In this document: piece after piece, positions 8,703 through 17,055 of the stretch
Layout: the number at the start of each line of letters is the position of its first letter
How positions within the stretch are numbered: position 1 is the stretch's first letter
NCBI GenBank assembly: GCA_041394885.1
Contig: JAWKHI010000056.1
Coordinates: forward strand, 1-40,960
Origin: DSOI01 sp041394885
Lineage (GTDB): Bacteria > Acidobacteriota > Terriglobia > Bryobacterales > Bryobacteraceae
Reading direction: 5' to 3'
Length of the DNA stretch: 40,960 nucleotides
Notes under the pieces: model-generated
The model's database searches: none
Seen by the model: the letters and a program-made list of their open reading frames with translations, nothing else
What the model was told of the DNA's origin: nothing
Translations under genes and position numbers: made by a program

Positions 8703-8835
8703 ACCCTCCATTGGTTTCGCTCTCGAGAAAAATTCGATCGCGTGAGAGCCTAAGCCCTCTGCTTCCAATATCGGTGCAGAATCTGCCGCTATTTAGGTGC
8801 TTGGGGCGAATGGGTCTGAATTTGGGGTGTTTCCC

Positions 8836-8862
8836 TGAGTGAGCTCCAGGTAGAATCACTCA
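8836..8862. promoter_or_regulatory. 7-bp inverted repeat upstream of receptor gene
   Basis: TGAGTGA (8836-8842) and TCACTCA (8856-8862) form a perfect inverted repeat with a 13-base spacer containing GAGCTC. It sits between the minus-strand receptor and the plus-strand OmpA-like gene, 29 bases before the latter's -35 box. It could be an operator; no protein is assigned. Confidence 0.35.
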
Positions 8863-8890
8863 TCCTCTCCCGTCTGTAGCCCCCCTTTGC

Positions 8891-8920
8891 TTGGACAGCC
8901 AGCTCCCGGGCCGGTACAAT
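8891..8920 (+). promoter_or_regulatory. sigma70-type promoter of the OmpA-like gene
   Basis: TTGGAC (8891-8896), an 18-base spacer, and TACAAT (8915-8920). The expected start of transcription near 8927 gives a leader of about 145 bases before the ATG at 9071. The leader begins with a hairpin, GGAGCG (8928-8933) pairing with CGCTCC (8943-8948). Confidence 0.65.
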
Positions 8921-9070
8921 AAACCATGGAGCGCAACGGTGACGCTCCGAAACTCTAAGCGCCCTCCCCCCCGCGCACATCACCGGAAAATACCGAGCGT
9001 CCCCTTAGGGTCGACGTGTTTTCCGCAACCGAAGGCCTCGAGAGAAAGCCCAACCAGCAAAGGAGTTGCA

Positions 9071-10975
9071 ATGCAATCGTTGAATTTTCCGATGAGACCC
9101 GGTCTAGCCGTTCTGGCGCTCGTTCTACTCGCCGGAGGCACGGCCACGGCGCAGCAGATCGCGCAGATCCCCGATACCGGGATCCCGGTGTTCCGCGTGG
9201 ACGTGGTCTCTCGAACGATCAAGGTTGTCAATTTTCATCATCGCCAGGGCTCAACGGAAATGGACCTGACGCCCACGTCGCTGGCCCCGCCCAAGGCGGA
9301 AGGATCGGTCCGGATCGACAGCCGGTCCGGTGCGACGAAGGTGGAGGCCAGGGTGAACCGTCTGAACCCGCCGCAATCGCTTGGCGAGGAATACCTGACC
9401 TACGTGCTCTGGGCTATCACGCCCGAGGGGCGTCCGGAGAACCTGGGCGAGCTGGGATTGCAGGGCGGTGACGATGCGAAGGTGCAGGCGGCCACCGAAC
9501 TGCAAAGCTTCGGGCTGATGGTGACGGCAGAGCCCTATTTCGCGGTCACCCAGCCGAGCGACGCCATTGTGCTCGAAGCGTCGGTGGGGAAGGGAACCAC
9601 GGGCACGATCTCGCCGCTCGAGGCGAAGTATGAATTATGGCCGCGGGGCATGTACGCGAAGCAACTCCCGGAAGCTCGCCGGATGTGGTCAAAGAATACC
9701 GGCAAGGAGGCGCCGCCGGCGCTCGCGCAAGCCCAGCACGCTCTCGTGATCGCAAAGGCCGCGGGCGCGGAGCGATACGCCGCCGACACCGTCAGGAAAG
9801 CCGAAGCCGACCTGCTCAATGCCGAGGCGTACTTCAACAACAAGGGCGACTTGAAACGCATCCAGACGCTGGCGCGGAATGTAACCCAGTTCTCCGAAGA
9901 TGCGCGGCTCATCTCAATGAAGAAGGCCGAGGAAGAACGCCTGGAAGCCGAGCGCAAAGCAGCCGCGGACCGGCTCTCCGCCGCCAAGACGGCCGCGGAG
10001 ATGGAAACGCGGCGCCGCGAACTGGCCGAGTCCGAACGGATACTGGCGCTCGAACGCGAGACCAACGCCAAGCTGATGGCGGAGCAGGAGAAGAAGCAAC
10101 GCGAACGGGCGGAGACCGAGAAGGCGCTGCTTGCGGAAGCGCGCGCGGCCGCCGATCAGGCGCGCTTGTCGGCGGAGGCGAAGGCGAGCGAGGCAGCGGC
10201 ACGAGCCGAACAAGCTGCCTCGGAGGCCCAGCGCGCCGCCGAGGCTCGCGCCGCTGCCGAGGCGGCCAGCCGCACCGCCATCGCCGAGCGCGAGCAACTC
10301 GCTTTGCAGAAGGCGGAGATCGAGGCGGAAGCGGCGCGGGCGCGCGAACTGGCGGCGGAAGCGCAGCGCCAGAAGCTCGCCGCCGAACAAGCCAGAGCCG
10401 AAGCGCTCGCCGAGCAGGAAAAACTACGGGAACAGAAGGCCTCGCTCGAAAAGCAAGCGGCCCAGGCGCGAGCCGACGCCGAGCGCGCCGATCAGGCCCG
10501 GCGCCAGGCCGAGTTGGAGCGCACGCAGCTTCGCGAGCAATTGCGCGAACAGCTCAATTCCGTCCTGATGACCCGCGAGACCGCGCGCGGGCTGATCGTG
10601 AACCTTTCCGACGTCTTGTTCGACACCGGCAAGCACGCCCTCCGGCCCGCCGCCCGCGAGAAACTGGCCCGCGTCAGCGGCATCATCACAGCGCATCCGG
10701 GTTTGAAGCTCGAAGTAGAAGGCCACACCGATTCGGTGGGCGGCGATGCTTTCAACCAGGGCCTCTCGGAACGCCGCGCCGGCTCTGTGCGCGAGTTCCT
10801 GCTGGAGAACGGTGTGCAGCCGGATGCGATCACCGCCGTCGGGTTTGGCGAGACGCGGCCCGCGGCCGATAACGCCACCGCCGCCGGCCGCCAGCAGAAC
10901 CGACGGGTGGAGATCGTGGTGAGCGGCGAGTCGATTCAAGCGCCCGGTGGCGCGCCGCCGACGGCCATCCGGTAA
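9071..10975 (+). CDS. OmpA-family protein with long coiled coil
   Basis: 634 residues, start fixed by AGGAG at 9061 and a following signal peptide (MQSLNFPMRPGLAVLALVLL ending near AQQ). Residues ~30-195 form a beta-rich exported region of unknown fold (FRVDVVSRTIKVVNFHHRQG). Residues ~230-500 are an Ala/Glu/Arg/Gln-rich coiled coil (repeats such as EKKQRERAETEKALLAEA). Residues ~513-625 are the OmpA C-terminal peptidoglycan-binding domain: VLFDTGKHALRPAAREKL, VEGHTDSVGGDAFNQGLSE and QQNRRVEIVV with the conserved Asp and Arg of that motif. The product most likely spans the periplasm and ties the envelope to the cell wall. There is no transmembrane beta-barrel, so the N-terminal part, not a porin, is what reaches the outer layer. 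It is monocistronic, with its own promoter. Confidence 0.9.
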   Translation: MQSLNFPMRPGLAVLALVLLAGGTATAQQIAQIPDTGIPVFRVDVVSRTIKVVNFHHRQGSTEMDLTPTSLAPPKAEGSVRIDSRSGATKVEARVNRLNPPQSLGEEYLTYVLWAITPEGRPENLGELGLQGGDDAKVQAATELQSFGLMVTAEPYFAVTQPSDAIVLEASVGKGTTGTISPLEAKYELWPRGMYAKQLPEARRMWSKNTGKEAPPALAQAQHALVIAKAAGAERYAADTVRKAEADLLNAEAYFNNKGDLKRIQTLARNVTQFSEDARLISMKKAEEERLEAERKAAADRLSAAKTAAEMETRRRELAESERILALERETNAKLMAEQEKKQRERAETEKALLAEARAAADQARLSAEAKASEAAARAEQAASEAQRAAEARAAAEAASRTAIAEREQLALQKAEIEAEAARARELAAEAQRQKLAAEQARAEALAEQEKLREQKASLEKQAAQARADAERADQARRQAELERTQLREQLREQLNSVLMTRETARGLIVNLSDVLFDTGKHALRPAAREKLARVSGIITAHPGLKLEVEGHTDSVGGDAFNQGLSERRAGSVREFLLENGVQPDAITAVGFGETRPAADNATAAGRQQNRRVEIVVSGESIQAPGGAPPTAIR

Positions 10976-11029
10976 ACCTGGCGCGGCAGCTGGCGCGGCA
11001 ACCTACAGGCCGGCGTGGATTTCAGTATC

Positions 11030-11929
11030 ATGATCAGCATCGTGAATGCTATCTTGAGCCGGCTTGTCCCGATGGCGATGTTCTCCGCGGTACTCGCCGC
11101 ACCGCAAAACACGGGGCGCACGCAGCGCGAGATCGCCTATGCCGAGCCGCGCAATGAGCGCCAACTGCTCGACGTGTATTCCCCGGCCACTGGCGCGCAG
11201 TTGCCGGTTGTCGTGTGGGTCCATGGCGGCGGCTGGATGCGGGGCAGCAAGGATGGCGAGGTTGGGAAAGCGGCGGCTTTCAACAAGAAGGGCTTCGTCT
11301 TCGTCGCCATCAACTATCGCTTCGTGCCGCACGTCACCATGGAAGACATCGTGCGCGACGTGGCGGCCTCGGTGGGATGGGTGCATGCCAACATCGCCCG
11401 GCATGGCGGCGACCCCGGGCGGATCTTTCTCATGGGACACTCGGCGGGCGCGCAGCTCGCGGCGCTGCTTTGCACCGACAGCCGCTACGTGGAGGCGCGC
11501 GGGGTGCCGCGCGGCAGCATTCGCGGATGCGTCCCCGTCGATGGCGACACCTACGACGTTCCTTTGCAGGTTGCCACCGCCACCGCGCGGCGCAAGAGCT
11601 TGCACCAGCCGCCTCCCAAGATGGGCCATCCGGAAAAGTTCGGCAATCTCGCGCAGCAGCGCCAACTGTCGGCGGTGAATCACGTGGCGCCGAATCGCGG
11701 AATTCCGCCGTTTCTGCTGCTCCATGTGGCCGATCATACCGACACCACGGCGCAGGCCTACCGGCTGTGGGCGGCGCTTGACCAGGCCGGAATCCCCGCC
11801 CGCCTGTTCGGAGCCGAGGCCACCGATCACGTGAAACTCGACGCCGATATCGGCAAGCCCGGAGATCCGGCCACCGAGGCGCTGTTCGAGTTCACCGCGC
11901 GGATGCTCGGCGCATCCAAAGAGCGCTAG
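11030..11929 (+). CDS. exported alpha/beta hydrolase (BD-FAE/esterase-like)
   Basis: 299 residues from the ATG at 11030 (a GTG at 11015 is the alternative). A short signal-like N-terminus (VNAILSRLVPMAMFSAVLAA) precedes the hydrolase. Catalytic features are the oxyanion loop HGGGW at 65-69, the nucleophile elbow GHSAG at 136-140 (Ser138), and a C-terminal His at 267 in DHVKLD; the acid is probably the Asp of HVADHTD or nearby. This is the carboxylesterase/feruloyl-esterase-like branch (BD-FAE, esterase_lipase COG0657). It probably cleaves ester groups on extracytoplasmic substrates, possibly plant-derived, but that is inference. Its stop codon shares the bases CTAG with the stop of the convergent gene, so the two 3' ends overlap by four bases. 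Confidence 0.85.
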   Translation: MISIVNAILSRLVPMAMFSAVLAAPQNTGRTQREIAYAEPRNERQLLDVYSPATGAQLPVVVWVHGGGWMRGSKDGEVGKAAAFNKKGFVFVAINYRFVPHVTMEDIVRDVAASVGWVHANIARHGGDPGRIFLMGHSAGAQLAALLCTDSRYVEARGVPRGSIRGCVPVDGDTYDVPLQVATATARRKSLHQPPPKMGHPEKFGNLAQQRQLSAVNHVAPNRGIPPFLLLHVADHTDTTAQAYRLWAALDQAGIPARLFGAEATDHVKLDADIGKPGDPATEALFEFTARMLGASKER

Positions 11930-12210
11930 TCGCCTTCGTAGGGAAAACGCAGGATCGCGGAACGGCAACCCGCTAGTGCTTCGAGCAGCGTCGGTCCCCA
12001 CCCACACGGCGTGAAGGGCGCGGTCTTCTGATTGGTTTGTTTGTCCGCGACGGCGTAGAACACCATGGACGGATCGGGGGGGCTGATGTACTCCTTGACG
12101 GTGATGGTGAATTCGACATCCACTTCATCCTGCCGCTTGAGAATCGAGAAGAAATGCAGCCGCGCCAACCGCTCATCCGGCGCCCCTTGTGCGTAGGTCC
12201 ATTCGGCCAT
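11926..12210 (-). CDS. small conserved-looking protein of unknown function
   Basis: 94 residues from the ATG at 12210; a TTG 36 bases upstream would add 12 residues. No signal peptide or membrane segment. The chain alternates charged and aromatic residues (LHFFSILKRQDEVDVEFTIT, then DPSMVFYAVADKQTNQ) and looks like a small soluble alpha/beta protein. I do not recognise the family. There is no ribosome-binding site; a TATACT hexamer (12225-12220 on the minus strand) ends nine bases before the ATG, again suggesting a leaderless start. It shares its stop bases with the convergent esterase gene. Function unknown. Confidence 0.6.
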   Translation of the reverse strand: MAEWTYAQGAPDERLARLHFFSILKRQDEVDVEFTITVKEYISPPDPSMVFYAVADKQTNQKTAPFTPCGWGPTLLEALAGCRSAILRFPYEGD

Positions 12211-12267
12211 CGTGGAGGGAGTATAGCATGGCGGCCGATCCGCCAAAACATCGCCTGTCGCTGAGTC

Positions 12268-14580
12268 TTATTCGATCGCCATCGTCACGCCGGGCTGGCT
12301 GAACTGCTCGCCGATCCGGGCCGTAACCGGAACCGCCGCGCCGCCGATCAACTCGAGCGGTACGTAGACGTTGAACTGTAGAATTCCCGCGGCATTGCCC
12401 GGGGCCTGCCCGGCGTACTGCATGTCGGCCTGGAGCCCGCCGATGAAAAACCGGACAGAGGAGCGTAGCCGGAGGCTCGTCGCCTCGAGGATCGCACCCG
12501 TTAGCACTTCCCGTTCGAACAGCCCCCCGCCGGTGAGGTAGAACGACACGATCGAGCCCTTGGGCGCGCGGGCCGAGGGCGTATTGATCGACCCGTTGGC
12601 GTTCACCGCCGCCGCCTGGCCGCGGCCAGACCCGTCCGCGGTGAGGAATACCGGCGCGGTTTCGAGGAACGGAACCGAGACCGCCTCCGAGGCGAGCCCC
12701 TGGTACTGCACCTGCACGTTCATTTGCGTCCGTCCGGCCAGTTCAAAGGGAACCAGCGCCAGGATCTGCGTGCTGCTGACGGAAATCAGCGGAGACCGGA
12801 TACCGCCCATCGTCACCGTCACTCCGCCGAGCGAGGTCTCAAACTGGCGATTGGCCGGCGCGACGATCATCTCACGCGGACCGAAATCACGGCCATAAAT
12901 GAACATGATCGATCCCGGCGCGAAGTCCCGCAGGAGCCCCGCGCCGTTGGATAGCTCGCGGATGGAGGGTGAGCCTGGGGCGCCGCCGGAACTGCCTCCC
13001 GATCCACCGCCCCCGGTTGCCGTGATCGTCAGGGTAACGGCCAACTGCACCGTCTGCGCCGCGCCGGGCGCCGACACCGTAATCACACCGTTGTAGACGC
13101 CGGCCGCCAGGCCTGCCGGCACCACGCCGATTGAAACCGTCAACGGCGTGGTTCCGCTCGCCGGAGAAACGGTCAGCCACGGCTGCGAGGAAGCCAACGC
13201 CACCGAAGCCGGCGCCGCCGCCGAGACGGTCACCACGCGAGGAGTAGGAGCACTGCCCCCTGCGGCCACGTCGAACCGTATCGGGTCTGGTGGATCCACG
13301 CGGAGAGACACCGATCCGGTAACGGTGAGGCTCACGGCAACCAGTTGACCTCCGGCCGTGGCGCCGGGCGTCTGAATGATGATGCTTGCGCGATAGGTTC
13401 CAGCGGTCAGACCCGACGGATTCGCGCTTACCGTGATCGTCGCCGGCGTCGTGCCCGTTTCCGGAATCACGCTCAGCCAACTCCCGCCGGCCACGCGAAT
13501 CTGGAAATTCGTGGCCGGAGTGGAGGTTACCGTGAATGTCTTGGCGGGGGGCGGCGACGCACCGGCCGCGGCACGAAAATCGAGTGCGAGCGGCGCCGCT
13601 GTGAGCGCCGGGGCGCCGCTGACGGTCAGGTTGACTCCAATGATCGCCGGCGCCACCGCGTTGAACGACGTGAGGGTGATCGTGCCCGAGTAAGTGCCGA
13701 TCGCCAGTCCCGTCGGTTCCACCGACACTTGAATCACCGCCGGCGTAATCCCGGAGGTCGTATCTACTTTCAGCCAGTTCCCGGGCGAATTCACCTCCAC
13801 GCTGAAGAAGATCATCGAAGCATAGGACACCGCCAGCGACTGCGACGCCGGCGGTGGATCCCCGGACTTGTAGGTGAAGTTCAGTGGGCCCGATACATTC
13901 CACAGGCTATTGGTCGAGTCTATCTGTAGAGTCACCGAGACCAACTGGTAGCTCACCGGCGAGGTGTTGTAGGTAACCGTCACCAACCCCGTATAGACGC
14001 CGGGAAGCAGGTTGCTCGGATCCACGGTCACGTACCCGACCGGGGCTCCCAGTGAAATATCGATCGTGGCGAAAAGCCAGCTTCGATCGCTCGATAGCGA
14101 ATAGGACGCGGCGGTGTTGGCCAGCACGAACGTCTGCGCGTCTGGCACCACCCCGCCGGAGCTGTAGAAGAACGTCAGCTGGCTCGGGTTCACGTTGGTG
14201 GGCGGGATGCCGGTGACGGTAATGGACACCGCGATGGTCCGGGGCGTGTTGGAGGCGCCGGCTCCATTCACCAACAGCGTGGTGGTGTGCGTGCCTTCCG
14301 CGAGCCCCACCGAAAGTACTTGTAGCGTCAGGATGGCCGGCGTCGTAGCCGCCGAGAGGGAGTGGCTGAGCCAGGTTGCGCCCCCGCCGGTGATACTGAC
14401 AGGCACCGCGCCGCCGGCGGACGTAATCGACACCGTTTGCGAGGGCGGCGGAGACCCCGAGGTCGACTGCAGAAACGTAACTTGCGTGGGCGCCACGCTC
14501 AGCGTCGGCTGGGCAAGGGCGCCCGCCGGCAGCCACAGCCCGACCGTGGCGATCACGGATAGTTTCCAATTTCTCAGCAT
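12268..14580 (-). CDS. secreted BACON/Ig-like repeat protein with TIGR03437 C-terminal domain
   Basis: 770 residues. After a signal peptide (LSVIATVGLWLPAGALAQ) come five ~95-residue beta-sandwich repeats. Each has the pattern of a Pro-rich loop with PPxxQ or PPPAK, a W-L-x-V-x-P core, SGTTPATI, and a closing G-L-x-x-G-x-Y-x-G strand, as in BACON-type domains that often bind carbohydrate or mucin. A Gly/Ser linker (GGGSGGSSGG) leads to a ~215-residue C-terminal domain with SIRELSNGAGLLRDFAPGSI, FIYGRDFGP and LQFNVYVPLELIGG. This matches TIGR03437, a domain found mostly in Solibacter-like acidobacteria with no known function. A GAGGTG ribosome-binding site precedes the ATG. The protein is probably cell-surface or secreted; binding or adhesion is inferred from the repeats. 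Confidence 0.85.
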   Translation of the reverse strand: MLRNWKLSVIATVGLWLPAGALAQPTLSVAPTQVTFLQSTSGSPPPSQTVSITSAGGAVPVSITGGGATWLSHSLSAATTPAILTLQVLSVGLAEGTHTTTLLVNGAGASNTPRTIAVSITVTGIPPTNVNPSQLTFFYSSGGVVPDAQTFVLANTAASYSLSSDRSWLFATIDISLGAPVGYVTVDPSNLLPGVYTGLVTVTYNTSPVSYQLVSVTLQIDSTNSLWNVSGPLNFTYKSGDPPPASQSLAVSYASMIFFSVEVNSPGNWLKVDTTSGITPAVIQVSVEPTGLAIGTYSGTITLTSFNAVAPAIIGVNLTVSGAPALTAAPLALDFRAAAGASPPPAKTFTVTSTPATNFQIRVAGGSWLSVIPETGTTPATITVSANPSGLTAGTYRASIIIQTPGATAGGQLVAVSLTVTGSVSLRVDPPDPIRFDVAAGGSAPTPRVVTVSAAAPASVALASSQPWLTVSPASGTTPLTVSIGVVPAGLAAGVYNGVITVSAPGAAQTVQLAVTLTITATGGGGSGGSSGGAPGSPSIRELSNGAGLLRDFAPGSIMFIYGRDFGPREMIVAPANRQFETSLGGVTVTMGGIRSPLISVSSTQILALVPFELAGRTQMNVQVQYQGLASEAVSVPFLETAPVFLTADGSGRGQAAAVNANGSINTPSARAPKGSIVSFYLTGGGLFEREVLTGAILEATSLRLRSSVRFFIGGLQADMQYAGQAPGNAAGILQFNVYVPLELIGGAAVPVTARIGEQFSQPGVTMAIE

Positions 14581-14598
14581 GGCGACACCTCAGGTGAC

Positions 14599-14610
14599 TC
14601 TAACGTTAGA
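14599..14610. promoter_or_regulatory. 12-bp perfect palindrome before the TIGR03437 gene
   Basis: TCTAACGTTAGA reads the same on both strands, 18 bases upstream of the start codon and just outside the GAGGTG ribosome-binding site. Its place fits a repressor operator; no known site is matched. Confidence 0.35.
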
Positions 14611-14654
14611 ACGGCAAAACCGGGTGAAAGGTTGCGGCCTTAGGTCCTTTTTTC

Positions 14655-15077
14655 TCAGTTCGGTAGGCGAAGGGACTGGTGCGCCGCCAGCTGCCACCGG
14701 CCTTGCTGATACACCCAAACGTGGAGGAACCGGAGGTGCGCCGGGCTGCGATTGCCGCGCGAGGTCACCTCGAATCGGCCCGACGCCGACACCACCGCCG
14801 TGTTGCCATAGAGCCGGATGTCCATCGGCTCTTCATGCTCGATCTTATTGTAGACGCGCACGCCGTTCGACAGATTGTCCACGTACGTCTTCTTGGTGTC
14901 CACATCTCCGGTGGAATGGATGTAGTTGAGGTCGTTGGCCAACACCTTGTCGAGCGCCGCCTTGTCGTTCGACGTCGTAGCGGCCGCCCATGCTTTTTCC
15001 GCGGCCTTTACGCCGTCCGCGCTTTTCTGGCCGGGCAGAAGGGACGCGGCCAGAATGGTGAGGATGAATATTTTCAT
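14655..15077 (-). CDS. exported SnoaL/DUF4440-like (NTF2 fold) protein
   Basis: 140 residues with a signal peptide (MKIFILTILAASLLPGQ). The remainder fits the NTF2-like cone fold of the DUF4440/SnoaL-like group: an N-terminal helix (VKAAEKAWAAATTSNDKAAL), the VLANDLNYIHSTGDVDTKK turn, and final strands LHVWVYQQGRWQLAAHQSLR. Members bind small hydrophobic ligands or act as isomerases and cyclases; many are non-catalytic. Nothing shows the substrate here. An AGGAG ribosome-binding site is ten bases before the ATG. It lies 74 bases upstream of the TIGR03437 gene on the same strand and may share its transcript. Confidence 0.8.
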   Translation of the reverse strand: MKIFILTILAASLLPGQKSADGVKAAEKAWAAATTSNDKAALDKVLANDLNYIHSTGDVDTKKTYVDNLSNGVRVYNKIEHEEPMDIRLYGNTAVVSASGRFEVTSRGNRSPAHLRFLHVWVYQQGRWQLAAHQSLRLPN

Positions 15078-15113
15078 TGGCTGATTTTCTCCTGGTTTCA
15101 GGATACTCCGTGT

Positions 15114-15143
15114 TTGTCGCCGGTTGGGCGGTCATGAGACACT
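15114..15143 (+). promoter_or_regulatory. possible promoter of the M1 aminopeptidase gene
   Basis: TTGTCG (15114-15119), an 18-base spacer and GACACT (15138-15143), six bases before the GTG start at 15150. Each hexamer matches the consensus at four positions, so the call is weak on its own; it repeats the spacing seen at other starts in the window. Confidence 0.35.
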
Positions 15144-15149
15144 GGCGCA

Positions 15150-17051
15150 GTGAGAGCCCTTCCCGCCGTTCTGGTTCCGTTGGCCGCGCCCTTGGCATTG
15201 TCGGCGACCCTAGCCGCGCTGGCTGCTTGCTCCACCGAAAAGAAACCCGACATGCCCCCCGCGCGCCGCGACGTCCATTCTTACTCCAATCCGCATCGGG
15301 TTGTGACCACACACGTCGAACTCGACCTCGAGGTCCGCTTTGATTCCAAGACCCTCGCCGGATCTGTCACGCTCCCCGTCAAGCGGCTGGACCCCACTGC
15401 GCCCTTGATTCTCGACACGCGCGACATCGCCATCGGCTCGGTCGAGACCGCGGCCGGAGAAAAAGGCGAATTCCAGCCGGCCAAATACAAATTGGGCGAG
15501 ACGGACAAGATACTCGGGGCGCCGCTCGAAATCGAGCTCCCCGAATCGGCGGACCGGGTCAAGGTGACCTACGAGACCTCACCCGGCGCCTCCGCGCTCC
15601 AATGGCTCGACGCCTCCCAGACCGCCGGCGGCAAGGATCCGTTCCTGTTCACACAGTCGCAGGCCATCCACGCGCGTAGTTGGATCCCGCTGCAGGACTC
15701 CCCCGGCGTCCGTACCACCTATCGCGCCCGCATCCGCACGCCCAAGCACCTGATCGCGCTGATGAGCGCCCGACGCGACTTCCGCCTCGCCGATCCCAAG
15801 GAAGCGCCCAATGGCGACTACACCTTCCGCATGCCGCGCGCCATCCCTTCCTACCTGATCGCGCTGGCCGTGGGCGATCTCGACTTCCGCCAGATGGGCT
15901 ATCGCACCGGCGTATGGGCCGAGCCGAGCGTCGTCGCCGGAGCCGCCCGCGAGTTTGAAGACACCGAGCGAATGATGCAAGCGGCCGAAAAACTCTACGG
16001 ACCCTACGCCTGGTTGCGGTATGACCTGCTCGTGCTGCCGCCGAGCTTCCCCTTTGGCGGCATGGAGAATCCGCTGCTCACCTTCGCCACGCCCACCGTG
16101 ATCGCCGGCGACAAGAGTCTGGTGAATCTCATCGCGCATGAACTCGCCCACTCCTGGTCCGGCAACCTCGTCACCAATGCCACATGGCGCGACTTCTGGC
16201 TCAACGAAGGCTTCACCGTGTACGTGGAACGTCGCATCCAGGAAATCGTCTACGGTGAGGAACGCGCCCGCATGGAGGCCGTGCTCGGCCGTCAGGATCT
16301 CGAGAAAGACTTGGCCAAGCTGCCTCCCAACGAGCAAATCCTATTTATCGATCTCGAGGGCCGCGATCCCGATGACGGCGTCACCGATGTCCCTTACGAG
16401 AAGGGTGCGTTGTTCCTCACGGCCCTCGAACAGGCCTTCGGCCGCGAACGTTTCGATGCCTTTCTCCAGGGTTACTTCGCCCATTTCCGGTTTCAAAGCA
16501 TCACCACGGAAACCTTCCGCGACTATCTCCAGAAAAACCTCCTCGACTCCGATCCCGCCGCGGCGGCCAAAGTGCCCGTGGAGGAGTGGCTCACCCAGCC
16601 CGGCCTGCCCGCATCGGCCCCCCGCTTCACCTCGGAGGCGTTTACTCCCGTGGATGCGGCCGTCAAGGCGTGGAAGGAAGGCCGCGCCGCGCAAGCCAAG
16701 CCGGATTGGAACACCCAACAATGGCTGCATTTCCTCCGCGCGATGGAAGACGGCATCGCCGCCCCCCGGATGGCCGCTCTCGACCGTGCCTACGATTTCA
16801 CCCACACCGGCAATTCCGAGATTCTGTTCCAGTGGCTGCTCATGTCGATCCGGGCCGGGTATCGTCCGGCGGACCGGACTCTCGACGAGTTCCTCACCAA
16901 TGTCGGGCGCCGGAAATTCGTCAAGCCGCTTTACGAGGAACTCGCCAAGACCCCGGAGGGGAAAAAGCGCGCCGAGGCGCTGTTCGCCAAAGTGAGATCG
17001 CGCTACCATCCGATCACCGCCGCTTCGGTGGCGCAGGCGCTCGGCCTGTAA
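15150..17051 (+). CDS. M1 family metallo-aminopeptidase, lipoprotein
   Basis: 633 residues from a GTG start. A lipoprotein signal ends at LAALAAC (lipobox), so the enzyme should be anchored in an envelope membrane. The N-terminal beta domain runs to about residue 220. The thermolysin-like catalytic domain has the exopeptidase motif GGMEN at 303-307 and the zinc site HELAH at 330-334 with the third ligand Glu353 in NEG, exactly HEXXH-X18-E. The helical C-terminal domain (~490-633) places it with the leukotriene A4 hydrolase/aminopeptidase B branch, whose length it matches. It removes N-terminal residues from peptides outside the cytoplasm. The next gene, an EamA transporter, starts five bases after the stop, so the pair is probably one operon and peptide products could relate to that exporter, though this is inference. 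Confidence 0.92.
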   Translation: MRALPAVLVPLAAPLALSATLAALAACSTEKKPDMPPARRDVHSYSNPHRVVTTHVELDLEVRFDSKTLAGSVTLPVKRLDPTAPLILDTRDIAIGSVETAAGEKGEFQPAKYKLGETDKILGAPLEIELPESADRVKVTYETSPGASALQWLDASQTAGGKDPFLFTQSQAIHARSWIPLQDSPGVRTTYRARIRTPKHLIALMSARRDFRLADPKEAPNGDYTFRMPRAIPSYLIALAVGDLDFRQMGYRTGVWAEPSVVAGAAREFEDTERMMQAAEKLYGPYAWLRYDLLVLPPSFPFGGMENPLLTFATPTVIAGDKSLVNLIAHELAHSWSGNLVTNATWRDFWLNEGFTVYVERRIQEIVYGEERARMEAVLGRQDLEKDLAKLPPNEQILFIDLEGRDPDDGVTDVPYEKGALFLTALEQAFGRERFDAFLQGYFAHFRFQSITTETFRDYLQKNLLDSDPAAAAKVPVEEWLTQPGLPASAPRFTSEAFTPVDAAVKAWKEGRAAQAKPDWNTQQWLHFLRAMEDGIAAPRMAALDRAYDFTHTGNSEILFQWLLMSIRAGYRPADRTLDEFLTNVGRRKFVKPLYEELAKTPEGKKRAEALFAKVRSRYHPITAASVAQALGL

Positions 17052-17055
17052 GCCG

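Noticed and set aside
9637..10872. 411-codon open frame in another + frame of the OmpA-like gene
   Set aside because: Produced by the repetitive GC-rich codons of the coiled coil; no start signal and no family-like sequence.
10976..11029. Terminator after the OmpA-like gene
   Set aside because: The repeats GCGCGGCA here are direct, not inverted, and no U-run follows.
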